A stretch of 64,000 bases of DNA from Alviniconcha marisindica (lineage: Eukaryota; Mollusca; Gastropoda; Provannidae), in NCBI GenBank assembly GCA_018857735.1, contig JABMCL010000934.1:206001-270000 (forward strand). Direction: 5' to 3'. Position 1 is the first letter of the stretch. The number at the start of each line of letters is the position of its first letter. A program made the position numbers and the translations under genes. The notes beneath the pieces were generated by a model, which worked only from the letters and a program-made list of their open reading frames with translations, ran no database searches and was not told the DNA's origin. This document shows, one piece after another, positions 14,701-26,700 of this stretch.

Positions 14701-17700
14701 AAGGAACAGCGTGTGGTGAGTGCCTGTGTTACACTATGACTGATACGCTGTAGTGGTGCCAACGTATGTAGGTTGGTCCAGCAGTGGCCTGAGGCCTTTT
14801 TCAAATTGTCAGGTGTGGGTTGGGACCTTTTTTTAAATTGTCAGGTGTGGGTTGGGGCCTTTTTTTAAATTGTCAGGTGTGGGCTGGGCCTGTTTACAAC
14901 TTGTCAGTTGTGGGTTGGGGCCATTTACAACTTGGGGCCATTTACAACTTGTCAGGTGGGGGCTGGGGCCATTTACAACTTGTCAGTTGTGGGTTGGGGC
15001 CTTTTTTTAAATTGTCAGGTGGGGGTTGGGGCCATTTACAACTTGTCAGGTGTGGGTTGGGGCCATTTACAACTTGTCAGGTGTGGGTTGGGGCCATTTA
15101 CAACTTGTCAGGTGTGAGCTGGGGCCATTTACAACTTGTCAGGTGGGGGCTGGGGCCATTTACAGCTTATCATGTGTGGGTTTGAGCCATTTACAACTGC
15201 TCAGGTGTGGGTTTGAGCCATTTACAACTGCTCATGTGTGGGTTTGAGCCATTTACAACTGCTCAGGTGTGGGTCTGAGGGCCATTTACAACTTGTCAGG
15301 TGTGGGTTGGGGCCATTTACAACTTGTCAGGTGTGGGGTGGGGCCATTTACAACTCTTCAGGTGTGGGCAGGGGCCATTTACAACTTGTCAGGTGTGGGT
15401 TGGGGCCATTTACAACTTGTCAGGTTTGGGGCTTAAAAAGGTGTGGGCTGGGGCCATTTACAACTTGTCAGGTGTGGGTTGGGGCCATTTACAACTTGTC
15501 AGGTGTGAGCTGGGGCCATTTACAACTTCTAAAGGTATGGGCTGGGGCCATTTACAACTTGTCAGGTGTGAGCTGGGGCCATTTACAACTTCTCAAGGTA
15601 TGGGCTGGGGCCATTTATAACTTGTCAGGTGTGAGCTGGGGCCATTTACAACTTCTCAAGTATGGGCTGGGGCCATTTATAACTCAGAGCTGCCAGCCAC
15701 TATGTTTTGGCCATAGTTTACTATGCCTGAGTGCTTTGCACTGTCCTGCAACGCTCTTGATCACATTACTATGCGCCCCCACCCCCCTCCAATTTTTTAT
15801 TGTTTATTTTGGATCCTGTGCACATGTGTGGGCATAAAATGCGCCTGCAACTGGTTGCACGTGTGCCTTTTTGTGTGTGTGGTGTTGGTTGTGCCATAGC
15901 CAGTCTGCGTTTGTGTTCGGTGCTTTCTGATGTGTTTATCAAAAATTGTCAAGATCAAACATGGAAAAAGAAAAAGACCTTTACCAGAAGCAAGATCAGC
16001 ATTTTGGGAGAAAGAATCAGCCAGTTAAAGGGCTAAACATATTAAAACCTCTAAATGTGTTGATATTTGAGAACCTATAATCTCCGAACCTATTAGAGGT
16101 AAACACATGAAATTTGGCAAATGCACTTACCTTGTGGTTCTCCTTAATACTGTAACTGGACCTGCGGCCCATTCCTCATTTTAGGTTCAGGGGGAGGCTG
16201 GAGATTGCCAAGGAGAGACACTCACACTGGAATAAACAATTGTCTCTAGTCTTCTTCATGTAGTGTGCCTTTCAATGTCAGGTTCCTCGCGTTGTGTTCA
16301 AAATCACTACAATCGACCGACCTTGGTATCCAGAAAAAAACCTGTGTTAGTGTTTGGTTGCTTGTCCGCTCCTCGGAGGTAGGTGTGCCGTTTCACTATG
16401 CACATATGCCACTTAAAACAGACACTAGACTAAAGATAAGTGGAGACAGAAGTTGTACACATGTACCGACATGACGAAAACACCGAAGCACGCTCACAGA
16501 CGCGCGCACTGACCATGCTCCGTCTCAGTACATACTCTCACTCCCATTATAGTGACGAACCAAATAAAGAAATGCATACAATTTTATGTACACTACCGCA
16601 TGTTACACATACAGTAAACACAAGAACAAACCAAACTGACACATAACTATGCCTAACCTATGCACTAAACCATAGCTAACTTAGCTACCGACATAGGCTC
16701 AGTACCAACTACCTACGAAAGTAAGTTGCACCCTTGCACTGACTTAACTGATACTTGCACTTTGCAGCACAAGAAGACAAACACACATAAACTGACTTAA
16801 CTAACGCTCGCACTTTGCAGCACAAGAAGACAAACACATATAAACTTAACTAACACTCGCACCTTGCAGCACAAGTCTTCTAATAACTAGCATGCATGCC
16901 CGCACTTGCAGCACAGGTCTCTTAATAACTAAGGGAAGAGTAACACACTTTTTCAGCATGTAAACTCAGGGAGTAGGGGTGGACTAGCACTTTTCAGCAC
17001 CGAGTCCTCTAACTAAGGGAAGAGGAACACACTTTTCAGCATGTAGTCTCGGGGGAGAAGGTGGGGTTGACCAGCACTTTTCAGCACCCGTACAGAAACC
17101 GGGCAGGCACTGTCTTTTATACCGTACTGCCGTGCACCGGCCAGTCGCTGGCAGGCAGCATCGGACTGGAGAGAAGGGGTGGGGGGAACTCAGAGCTCGT
17201 AACTCGAGCTAGCTTGCACAGCTTTCCCGCTACACTACGATATATGTATGGACGGTATTATTTAGAAAATTGGGCTGAACCTACCTACTGTGAGGATGTA
17301 TTCATTGTGTTGTGGTGTCCATCATGGATGTGTTCTCTGTGTGTGGTTTGTCAGGATGTATTCATCATGTCTGTCAGGATTATTCTCTGTGTGTGGTGTC
17401 TGTCAGGATGTATTCTCTGTCTCTATCAGGATGTTTTCTCTATTTCTGTGTTTGGTGTCAGACTGACTTATGACTTTGATTGACATAAACTGTAAATTTC
17501 CGGGCTAATCCCCTTTGTCAAGGTACAAAATGACACTTAAACGACAGTTTAATGGTTAAAAACGATGAAAAATGAGATGAGAAAGGAAATAACTTATCTT
17601 TTTTTGGTTGAGTTGTTTGCTTGTGCAAGATTTCCCCCCCAAAAAGATAAGTTACTGACTTTCTCATCTCATTTTTCATCGTTTTTAACCGTTTAACTGT

Positions 17701-20700
17701 TGTTTAAGTGTCGTTTTGTAGCTTGATGAAGGGGACTACCCTGAAAATTTGCAGATTGTGTGTCTGTGTCATAATAAATAAGTGTTCTTTTGAATCTTTT
17801 ATGTGTTTGGCTCTTGTTTTAGAATGCTAGCAGTCATTCTTGTTTCATTTTTTAAACATATTTTTTACTTAAACTGATAAGGGGATACTTAACCTGAAGG
17901 GATGTCTTACTGGTGTTCCTTTGAGTAATGTGAAGAAATGCTTGATTTATGTGGTAGTGGGAGGCCGAGTTCTTGCGGGGATTCACAACAGTGAGGGAGG
18001 ATGGAGATAGTGCTGCTGCCCCCAGGTAAGATGTTTCTTCACTGTGGCTAGGGCCGCTGCCCCCAGGTAAGATGTTTCTTCACTGTGGTTAGGGCCGCTG
18101 CCCCCAGGTAAGATGTTTCTTCACTGTGGTTGGGGCCGCTGCCCCCAGTAAGATGTTTCTTCACTGTGGTTGGGGCTGCTGCCCCCAGGTAAGATGTTTC
18201 CTCGTTGTGGTTAAACTACAAACTGGTAGATGTTACTTTCTTCAGATGTCTGGCTGGGACTGTGTGAACTTGGTACAGTGGGCTTGATGACTGGCTGTGT
18301 CTGGTAGAGTGGGTTGGAGGTCTAGATTTGTGTCTGGTACAGTGGGTCAGATGTCTGGTACAGCAGGTCAGGTATGTGGCTGTGTGTCTGGTACCATGGG
18401 TCAGATGCCTGGTTGTGTTCAAGGTTATATTGGCTCAGATGTCTAGTACAATGGCTCAGATGTTCATCATGGCTCATTGGGTCAAATGTTTGGTGCTGTG
18501 GGTCAGATGTCTGGTGCAGTGGGTTGGATGTATGTCTTGTACAGTGAGCCAAATGTCTGGTGTTGTGGGTCAGATGTCTGGTGTTGTGGGTCAGATGTCT
18601 GGTGCGGTGGGTTGGATGTGTGTCTTCTTGTACAGTGGGCCAAATGTCTGGTTGTGTCTGGTACAGTGGGTTGGATGTATATCTTCTTGTATAGTGGGCC
18701 AAATGTCTGGTACAATGGGTCTGGTGCCGTGGGTTGGATGTATGTCTTCTTGTACAGTGGGCCAAATGTCTGGTACAGTGGGTCAGATGTCTGGTGTTGT
18801 GGGTCTGGTGCCTTGGGTTGGATGTATACATGTCTTCTTGTATAGTGGGCCAAATGTCTGGCTGTGTCTGGTACAGTGGGTCAGATATCTGGTGCATTGG
18901 GTTGGATGTATGTCTTCTTGTACAGTGGGCCAAATGTCTGGCTGTGTCTGGTACAGTGGGTCAGATGTCTGGTGCAGTGGGTTGGATGTATCTCTTCTTG
19001 TATAGTGGGCCAGATGTCTGGCTGTGTCTGGTACAGTGGGTCAGATGTCTGGTGCAGTGGGTTGGATGTATCTCTTCTTGTACAATGGGCCAAATGTCTG
19101 GTGCAGTGGGTCAGATGTCTGGTACTGTGGGTCAGATGTCTGATGTGTGTCAGATGCCTGGTACAGATGTCTGGTATACTGTGGGTCAGATGTCTGGTGC
19201 TGTGGGACATGTCTGGTGCAGTGGGTCAGATGTCTGGTTCTGTGGGTCAGATGTCTGGTGCAGTGGCTCAGATGTCTGGTGTTGTGGGTCAGATGTCTGG
19301 TGCTGTGGGACAGATGTCTGGTGCAGTGGGTCAGATGTCTGGTACAGTGGGACAGATGTCTGGTGCAGTGGGTCAGATGTCTGATGCAATGGGTCAGATG
19401 TCTGGTGCAGTGGGTCAGATGTCTGGTACTGTGGGTCAGCTGTGGTGCAGTGGGTCAGATGTCTGGTACTGTGGATCAGATGTCTAGTGCATTGGGTCAG
19501 ATGTTAGGTGCAGTGGGTCAGATGTCTGGTGCAGAAGTCAGGCTGTGTGTCTGGTGCAGTGGGTCAGATGTCTGGTGCAGTGGGTCAGATGTCTGGTGCA
19601 GATGTCTGGCTGTGTGTCTGGTACAGTGGGTCAGATGGCTGGTGCAGTGGGTCAGTGTCTGGTACATATGTCTGGCTGTGTGTCTGGTACAGTGGGTCAG
19701 ATGTCTGGTATGGTGGATCAGATGTTGGGTGCAGTGGGTTAACCCTCTTGCATTCATACCGGCAGCAGCCGGCCACCAGCTGGCTGACCGCTAGGCTTCA
19801 TACCGGCAGCAGCCGGCAGCACGTGCTCGGTAGTTTTCCATCACGTGCTAACACCATGCTACTTCCCTCAGCGAAACCAAAGTTTAGGGGAATCCCCAGC
19901 AGTGTCCGGTGAGATAAAAAAATAACATAGTGGGAGGGTCAAAGGCAGTTCATTCATGAAAAAGATGGTCTGGCACTGACTGAATTCTTTTCATTCACAA
20001 CCGAGGTCACAGGGAAAATGGTGTCTGCTAGCATTGAGGATGAAATGTTGGATTATACTGAAGAGGAGTTAGAAGAAATTTGAAAGAGAAGACTTGGGAG
20101 AATCAGATATTGAAGTTGGTAAGTCTGATGAAGAGATGGAGGTGGATAGCGATCCAGAAGATGATGTCCCGCTTGCATTGCTTCAAACAACATGGCGGCC
20201 GGCCACCCACACGACACAGCTGAGAGAGTTTGAGCAGCCTACTGGGCCAAATCACAACTTGCCAGACACAGCCAAACCTTTGGATTTTTTTTGTTTTGTT
20301 CCTCCCACAAACATTTTATGTTACTGCTGCAGAGCAAACAAATTTGTATGCATGTCAGAAGATCGCAGCAAAGGGGCCGGATCCCATCTGGACAGAAACT
20401 ACACCTGAGGAAATCAGGGCGTACCTGTCCATCCTGATCATGATGGGTATCAAACACCAACCCTGTCTTTGGTGTTACTGGTCAACAGACCCAAGGTTCA
20501 CCGACCCATGGATCAGCAGCGTAATGCCGAAGACGAGATTCTTCAAACTGACCCAGTATTTTCATCTGCGGGACACGTCCCAAACACCTGGCCGTGACAG
20601 CCCAGAGTATGACCCCCTCTACAAGATCAGGCCATTCATCGAGTTGATCCTGCCGCTGTTCAAGGCCAATTTCAATCCTGCACGGGATCTAAGCATTGAT

Positions 20701-23700
20701 GAGGCCATGATCGGCTACAAAGGCCGAATATTTTTCAAACAGTACATGCCAGCGAAACCAACAAAGTGGGGCATAAAGGTGTGGGAAATGTGCAAAGCTG
20801 ACAGTGGCTACTGTGTCTCCTTTGATATTTACACAGGTCGTCACAGCCGAGAGAACACTACTGTCGGTCTCGGACATGAGGTAGTCGATAAGCTGGCATC
20901 ACCGTTCTATGATCAAAATCGCCACCACTCATGACACACCTGACACAGCATGGGACATACGTGTGTGGGACGGTGTTGTCAAACCGCAAGGGGTTGCCCG
21001 ATGAAGTCAAAAACGCCAAACTACAACAGAGGGGAGACTTGCTTCAGCTACAAAAGGGACCCTTGATGGCCACCGTCTATAAAAATAAATGACATCTATA
21101 TGCTGAGCACCAACCAGCCACCAGGTATGATGACAGTGGATGACGAAGCCACTCCGACTGTCATAGCCGGGTACAACAAAAATATGGGAGGCGTGGACAA
21201 GTCAGACCAGCACCAAGCGTATTATCCAGTGGGACATGCAAACAAAAAGTGGTGGCGTTACATCTTCCATTCCCTTGTCAACCTGTGTCTGGTCCAAGCG
21301 TTTATCACCTGGGAGAAGTCCCCACATGACCCAACACCTAAAAGGACTTACAACCACCTTCTGTTCAGGGCCGACATCGCCGAGCAACTACGCGGTGGAT
21401 TCACGAGCCAAAAGCGCACAGCAGGAAGAAGCAAGGCCCTGTCAGAATCGGCGATCGCCCTTGCCACGATTGATCATCACAAGCTGGTGAAAATAGATGG
21501 GTGAAGAAAGGTGTGTCGCCAATGTGTCAACGTCGATCGGAAGATAGACAAAAATCGCCATCTCGAGACATCCTTCAAGTGTTTGTTCTTCCAAGTGCCT
21601 TTGTGTCGCTTCAGGAATGACTGCTTTCGGGACTATCACAACCAGAACATTGTCAGTCCTGGCCAGTAGTGTTTTATACAGTTGTCACAAGTTTGACTTA
21701 CCTGTGAGGACACTGGTGACAACATGTGACACCATTTGTGAACAGACAGTGAATTTTTATCATGGACAGTGCTGGGTGACAGTCATGCATGTAATTACTG
21801 GTGCAGATATTTTTTCAAAGGAACACAAAGTAACCATCTGTAAAAAGTGCTGAACAATTTTATTGACATTTCATGTGTACGTGGTGACAATTTTTCTGTG
21901 ACGTTTGTGACAATTTAATCGAGACATGCTGATTGAGGATTGAAAGGAGACTAGCCTGGTAGGCCCCAACTATGATTTCAGAACTCACAAGTGCATGATT
22001 TGTAGCTTAGTGCATGTGGGTATCCTAACACAATACTGTCACCATGAAATTATCAAGTTTATGTGACAAAAATGGTGACAATGACACGACCATGCACCAT
22101 CAGACACACGATACTGCCTAGACTTTGAAGCGCGGACTCACTGAACATGTGAGCCAAATATCAGCATCGTAGGACGTGGCAGGTGCTAGTTATGGATTCT
22201 TAAATAACACAACTATGTTGTAGTGTAAAACCCCCCGAAAAGAATACAAAAATAGGGGGAGTTTGATTGGTCAGAATATGAATTAAATGCCTGGTATTGT
22301 GGGTCATATTTCTGGCATTGTGTCTAGTAGTAGTACAGTTTTATTTGTTCATAAAGTGATATGGGGTCAAAAGCACAACCTTTTGTCACTGGCTGAGTAG
22401 ATTAAAAAAACAACTCAGTTGTGTTCTTCAGTTTGTGTCTAGTTTTGATATGTATCCGGATAATTCTGGCAAAGATTTTACACTTTACGAGTTTTCAGAA
22501 GTCATGTGGCATGCTCTGTGCTCAGAATCCAAATAGTACACTTAAGCTAAGATTTTAAGACACCCAAGTCTTGTGAAGGATGGGCAGTGGCAGCTCTGTG
22601 ATTGTGTTGCTGTTGGCAGCATGGCTGGCTGATTTGGTAATGGAAGTAAATTAGAAATTCTGCAAACCAATCATATATTTTGAATGGGAGAACTTTGATC
22701 AGTAGCTATAGTCCTGTGTAATGTAGGTGTGAACTGAAGTTTGTTTTTGTTTCATATTTTTCCTGTGAAATGATGTGGACATTGTCTTTGTAGTAGTTTT
22801 GCCTGCATGACTGTTAGTGTGCTCACTTAAAAAACAACAACAAATTTATCTCTTCTCATGGCACTCCAATGAGTCCAAACATTCTATTCTACTGATGCAG
22901 AAAGTCCAGAACACTGCTGCACACCTTATTCTCACAGTACCACACCATCAAAATGGCACACCTTATTCTCACAGTAGCACACCATCAAAACGGCACACCT
23001 TATTCTCACAGTACCACACCATCAAAACGGCACACCTTATTCTCACAGTACCACACCATCAAAACGGCACACCTTATTCTCACAGAAAAAAACCACACCT
23101 TTTTCCAAAACCCCCCCGGCACACCTTATTCTCACAGCACCACACCATCAAAACGGCACACCTTATTCTCACAGCACCACACCATCAAAACGGCACACCT
23201 TATTCTCACAGCACCACACCATCAAAACGGCACACCTCTCCTACAGCAACTCAATTGGCTCCCAGTTAAATCCATTGGCTCCCAGTTTGTGAATGAATAA
23301 AATACAAAACTGTTTGCATGTGTTACAAAGCAGTCACGGGTTCTGTCCCCTCTTACCATCTGAACTAGTGTATGTTGACAGTCCTTCTTGCTCTTCATCA
23401 GACGTGCTTGCTCAAACTCCAGTGCTTCAAGTTCATGCTTCAACTTCAAGCCAACCCATGGTTTTTGCACTTTCTCACACTTGGCCTCCCACATCTGGAA
23501 CACTTCCCCAAGACATCAAGCACTCTGCTAATGCTATACTCTCTCTTCCTTCAAAAGCAAACTCAAAAGATTTCTCCAAATAGTTAAGCAACACCATGGC
23601 GTCCTTCACCCCTGTCAGTATGTACAATGTATGTGCACTTGTGCGTGTGTGTGTGGTGATTTGGGGGTGGGGGGGCTGCATCTTCCACATAGGTTTGAAC

Positions 23701-26700
23701 TGATGTTGATGTGCACATTATGTGTTAGCTGTTTATTAAATTGCAGGTAACATTCTCTCTAGAGCTGCTGGGTAGGCATATTACAAATTTCTATTATTAC
23801 TATTATCCGTTTATCTTACCATATCAGCTTAAGCAGGCGTTTCATTACTTGCCATCTTTTATTCCAATTTTGACAGCATGCTGCAATACTGTGAAAATTA
23901 TGGTGACTGCTGTTGTTAATAAAATTGCTGACTGTCCCATTCTGCTGTACTGATAACGTGCTGTATCATTGTGGACATTATTGTGACTGCTGTTGTTGAT
24001 CATATTCCTGTATATATATCCTATTCTACTGCACTGACAATGTGCTGTATCATTGTGGAGATGATGGTGACTGCTGTTGTTGATCATATTCCTGTATATA
24101 TCCTATTCTACTGCACTGACAATGTGCTGTATCATTGTGGACATTATTGTGACTGCTGTTGTTGATCATATTCCTGTTTTATATCCTATTCTACTGCACT
24201 GACAATGTGCTGTATCATTGTGGACATGATGGTGACTGCTGTTGTTGATCATATTCCTGTATATATCCTATTCTACTGCACTGACAATGTGCTGTATCAT
24301 TGTGGACATTATGGTGACTGCTGTTGTTGATCATATTCCTGTATATCCTATTCTACTGCACTGACATGTGCTGTATCATTGTGGACATTATGGTGACTGC
24401 TGTTGTTGATCATATTCCTGTATATCCTATTCTGCTGCAGTAACAGTGTGCTGTATCATTGTGGACATTATGGTGACTGCTGTTGTTGATCATATTCCTG
24501 TATATCCTATTCTGCTGCAGTAACAGTGTGCTGTTTCCTTCTGGACCCATGGGCACTACTGCGGGTCGTAGTGCTTCAAGAAGTAAAGGTAAATAAGTCT
24601 GCTTTTGTTTTTTGTAGACACTCCAGGTGTTTCAAACTGCACTGTGTATTCATTTATCATACCTCCTGTAATAAAATTGAAGGGATGAGAGGGGGGGGGG
24701 GGGGGAGGTATTGGAATCAGTTGTCTGTGTTTCCATCAGTCCATGTGTCTAGGATTTATCCAGATGATATTTCCTGAACTGCTCAAGCTTCAGTTTTGTA
24801 ACCAAAGTTGTTGATTGCTTTTAGTTTGATATAGTGCTGTTCTCTGCTCTTGCCTTGGGCAGAATCACTGTGCCCTTGTTGCATGCCAACCTGAATGAGT
24901 GACTGTAGCCTTTTACAGCACTCCTTGGTTTTTACATGGCTGCTGCCACACACAGATGCTGCTGTCTTGGCACACGTTCTGTGTACACCATACAACCATA
25001 CACCAGTTTGCAGTGTCCCTTCATGCAAAGCCACAGAGGTTGAGTGTATGTGCATTTAGCGGTAACCTGCCACCCACACCTGCACTTTTGGGCAGAGTGA
25101 CTGGGACCTTTTACATAGCTGTCAATCCCTTTTGGGAGTAAACCTTAGTCCAGAGTTTGTGAACCTGTATTTCCCTTATGCAGGCTGTGCTCTTTTGTTT
25201 TTTTGCTGGTGGCAGTGGCATTTTGATTCCAACCGGCATGTGTGGCAGTGGAAGGAAGAAGCAGTGTTGTACGAAATACCCATGTGCAACTTCAAATCTC
25301 ACTTCCGACAAGATTTCTTAGCCTATCACACTAGGCCAGTCAGTGTGCATTTGGCAGTGGCATGTATCAGCTGCTTGTTCAACATTTTTCAATCTTTTTG
25401 TTCAATCTAAAACAACAAAATCTCATAAAAATTATGTTTTCCTGTATCCATTTTCCATTATGGCCATATCCCCCCCAAATAATGAAAAAATTGTATTTAA
25501 AACCAGTAAACTGTATGGGTTGACAAGTATGCTTTTGTGTGCTTCTGTGGCAACATGGTGGTGGAAAAGGTACCCAAATTAGAGTCAGCACAGAAAGTTG
25601 ACCCAGGAGAACAAAATTCTGTTGTGCTCATGCTGGGACTCGAACCTGCCACCTTTTGATCACGGGATCCAGCGCTTTAAGCTCAGCTATTCCTACTCAG
25701 TTGGTGTGTAGATGCTATTCCTACTCAGTTGCTATGTAGATGCTATTCCTACTCAGTTGCTATGTAGATGCTATTCCTACTCAGTTGCTATGTAGATGCT
25801 ATTCCTACTCAGTTGCTATGTAGATGCTATTCCTACTCAGTTGGTATGTAGATGCTATTCCTACTCAGTTGGTATGTAGATGCTATTCCTACTCAGTTGG
25901 TATGTAGATGCTGTTCCTACTCAGTTGGTATGTAGATGCTATTCCTACTCAGTTGGTATGTAGATGCTGTTCCTACTCAGTTGGTATGTAGATGCTATTC
26001 CTACTCAGTTGGTATGTAGATGCTGTTCCTACTCAGTTGGTATGTAGATGCTATTCCTACTCAGTTGGTATGTAGATGCTGTTCCTACTCAGTTGGTATG
26101 TAGATGCTATTCCTACTCAGTTGGTATGTAGATGCTGTTCCTACTCAGTTGGTATGTAGATGCTATTCCTACTCAGTTGGTATGTAGATGCTGTTCCTAC
26201 TCAGTTGGTATGTAGATGCTATTCCTACTCAGTTGGTATGTAGATGCTGTTCCTACTCAGTTGCTATGTAGATGCTATTCCTACTCAGTTGGTATGTAGA
26301 TGCTGTTCCTACTCAGTTGCTATGTAGATGCTATTCCTACTCAGTTGGTATGTAGATGCTGTTCCTACTCAGTTGCTATGTAGATGCTATTCCTACTCAG
26401 TTGCTATGTAGATGCTGTTCCTACTCAGTTGCTATGTAGATGCTATTCCTACTCAGTTGCTATGTAGATGCTGTTCCTACTCAGTTGCTATGTAGATGCT
26501 ATTCCTACTCAGTTGCTATGTAGATGCTGTTCCTACTCAGTTGCTATGTAGATGCTATTCCTACTCAGTTGCTATGTAGATGCTATTCCTACTCAGTTGC
26601 TATGTAGATGCTATTCCTACTCAGTTGCTATGTAGATGCTATTCCTACTCAGTTGCTATGTAGATGCTATTCCTACTCAGTTGCTATGTAGATGCTATTC

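Noticed and set aside
14706..15684. Exon 4 end (CAGCGTGTG/GTGAGTGCC) as seed of the 31-bp array (CAGGTGTGGGTTGGGGCC)
   Set aside because: A possible alignment exists, but about 90 bp of unrelated sequence separates them; too weak.
15685..22598. One large hAT-like transposon running from the left end at 15685 to the right end at 22598
   Set aside because: It would enclose host exon 5, and the flanks show no matching target duplication; two separate fragments fit better.
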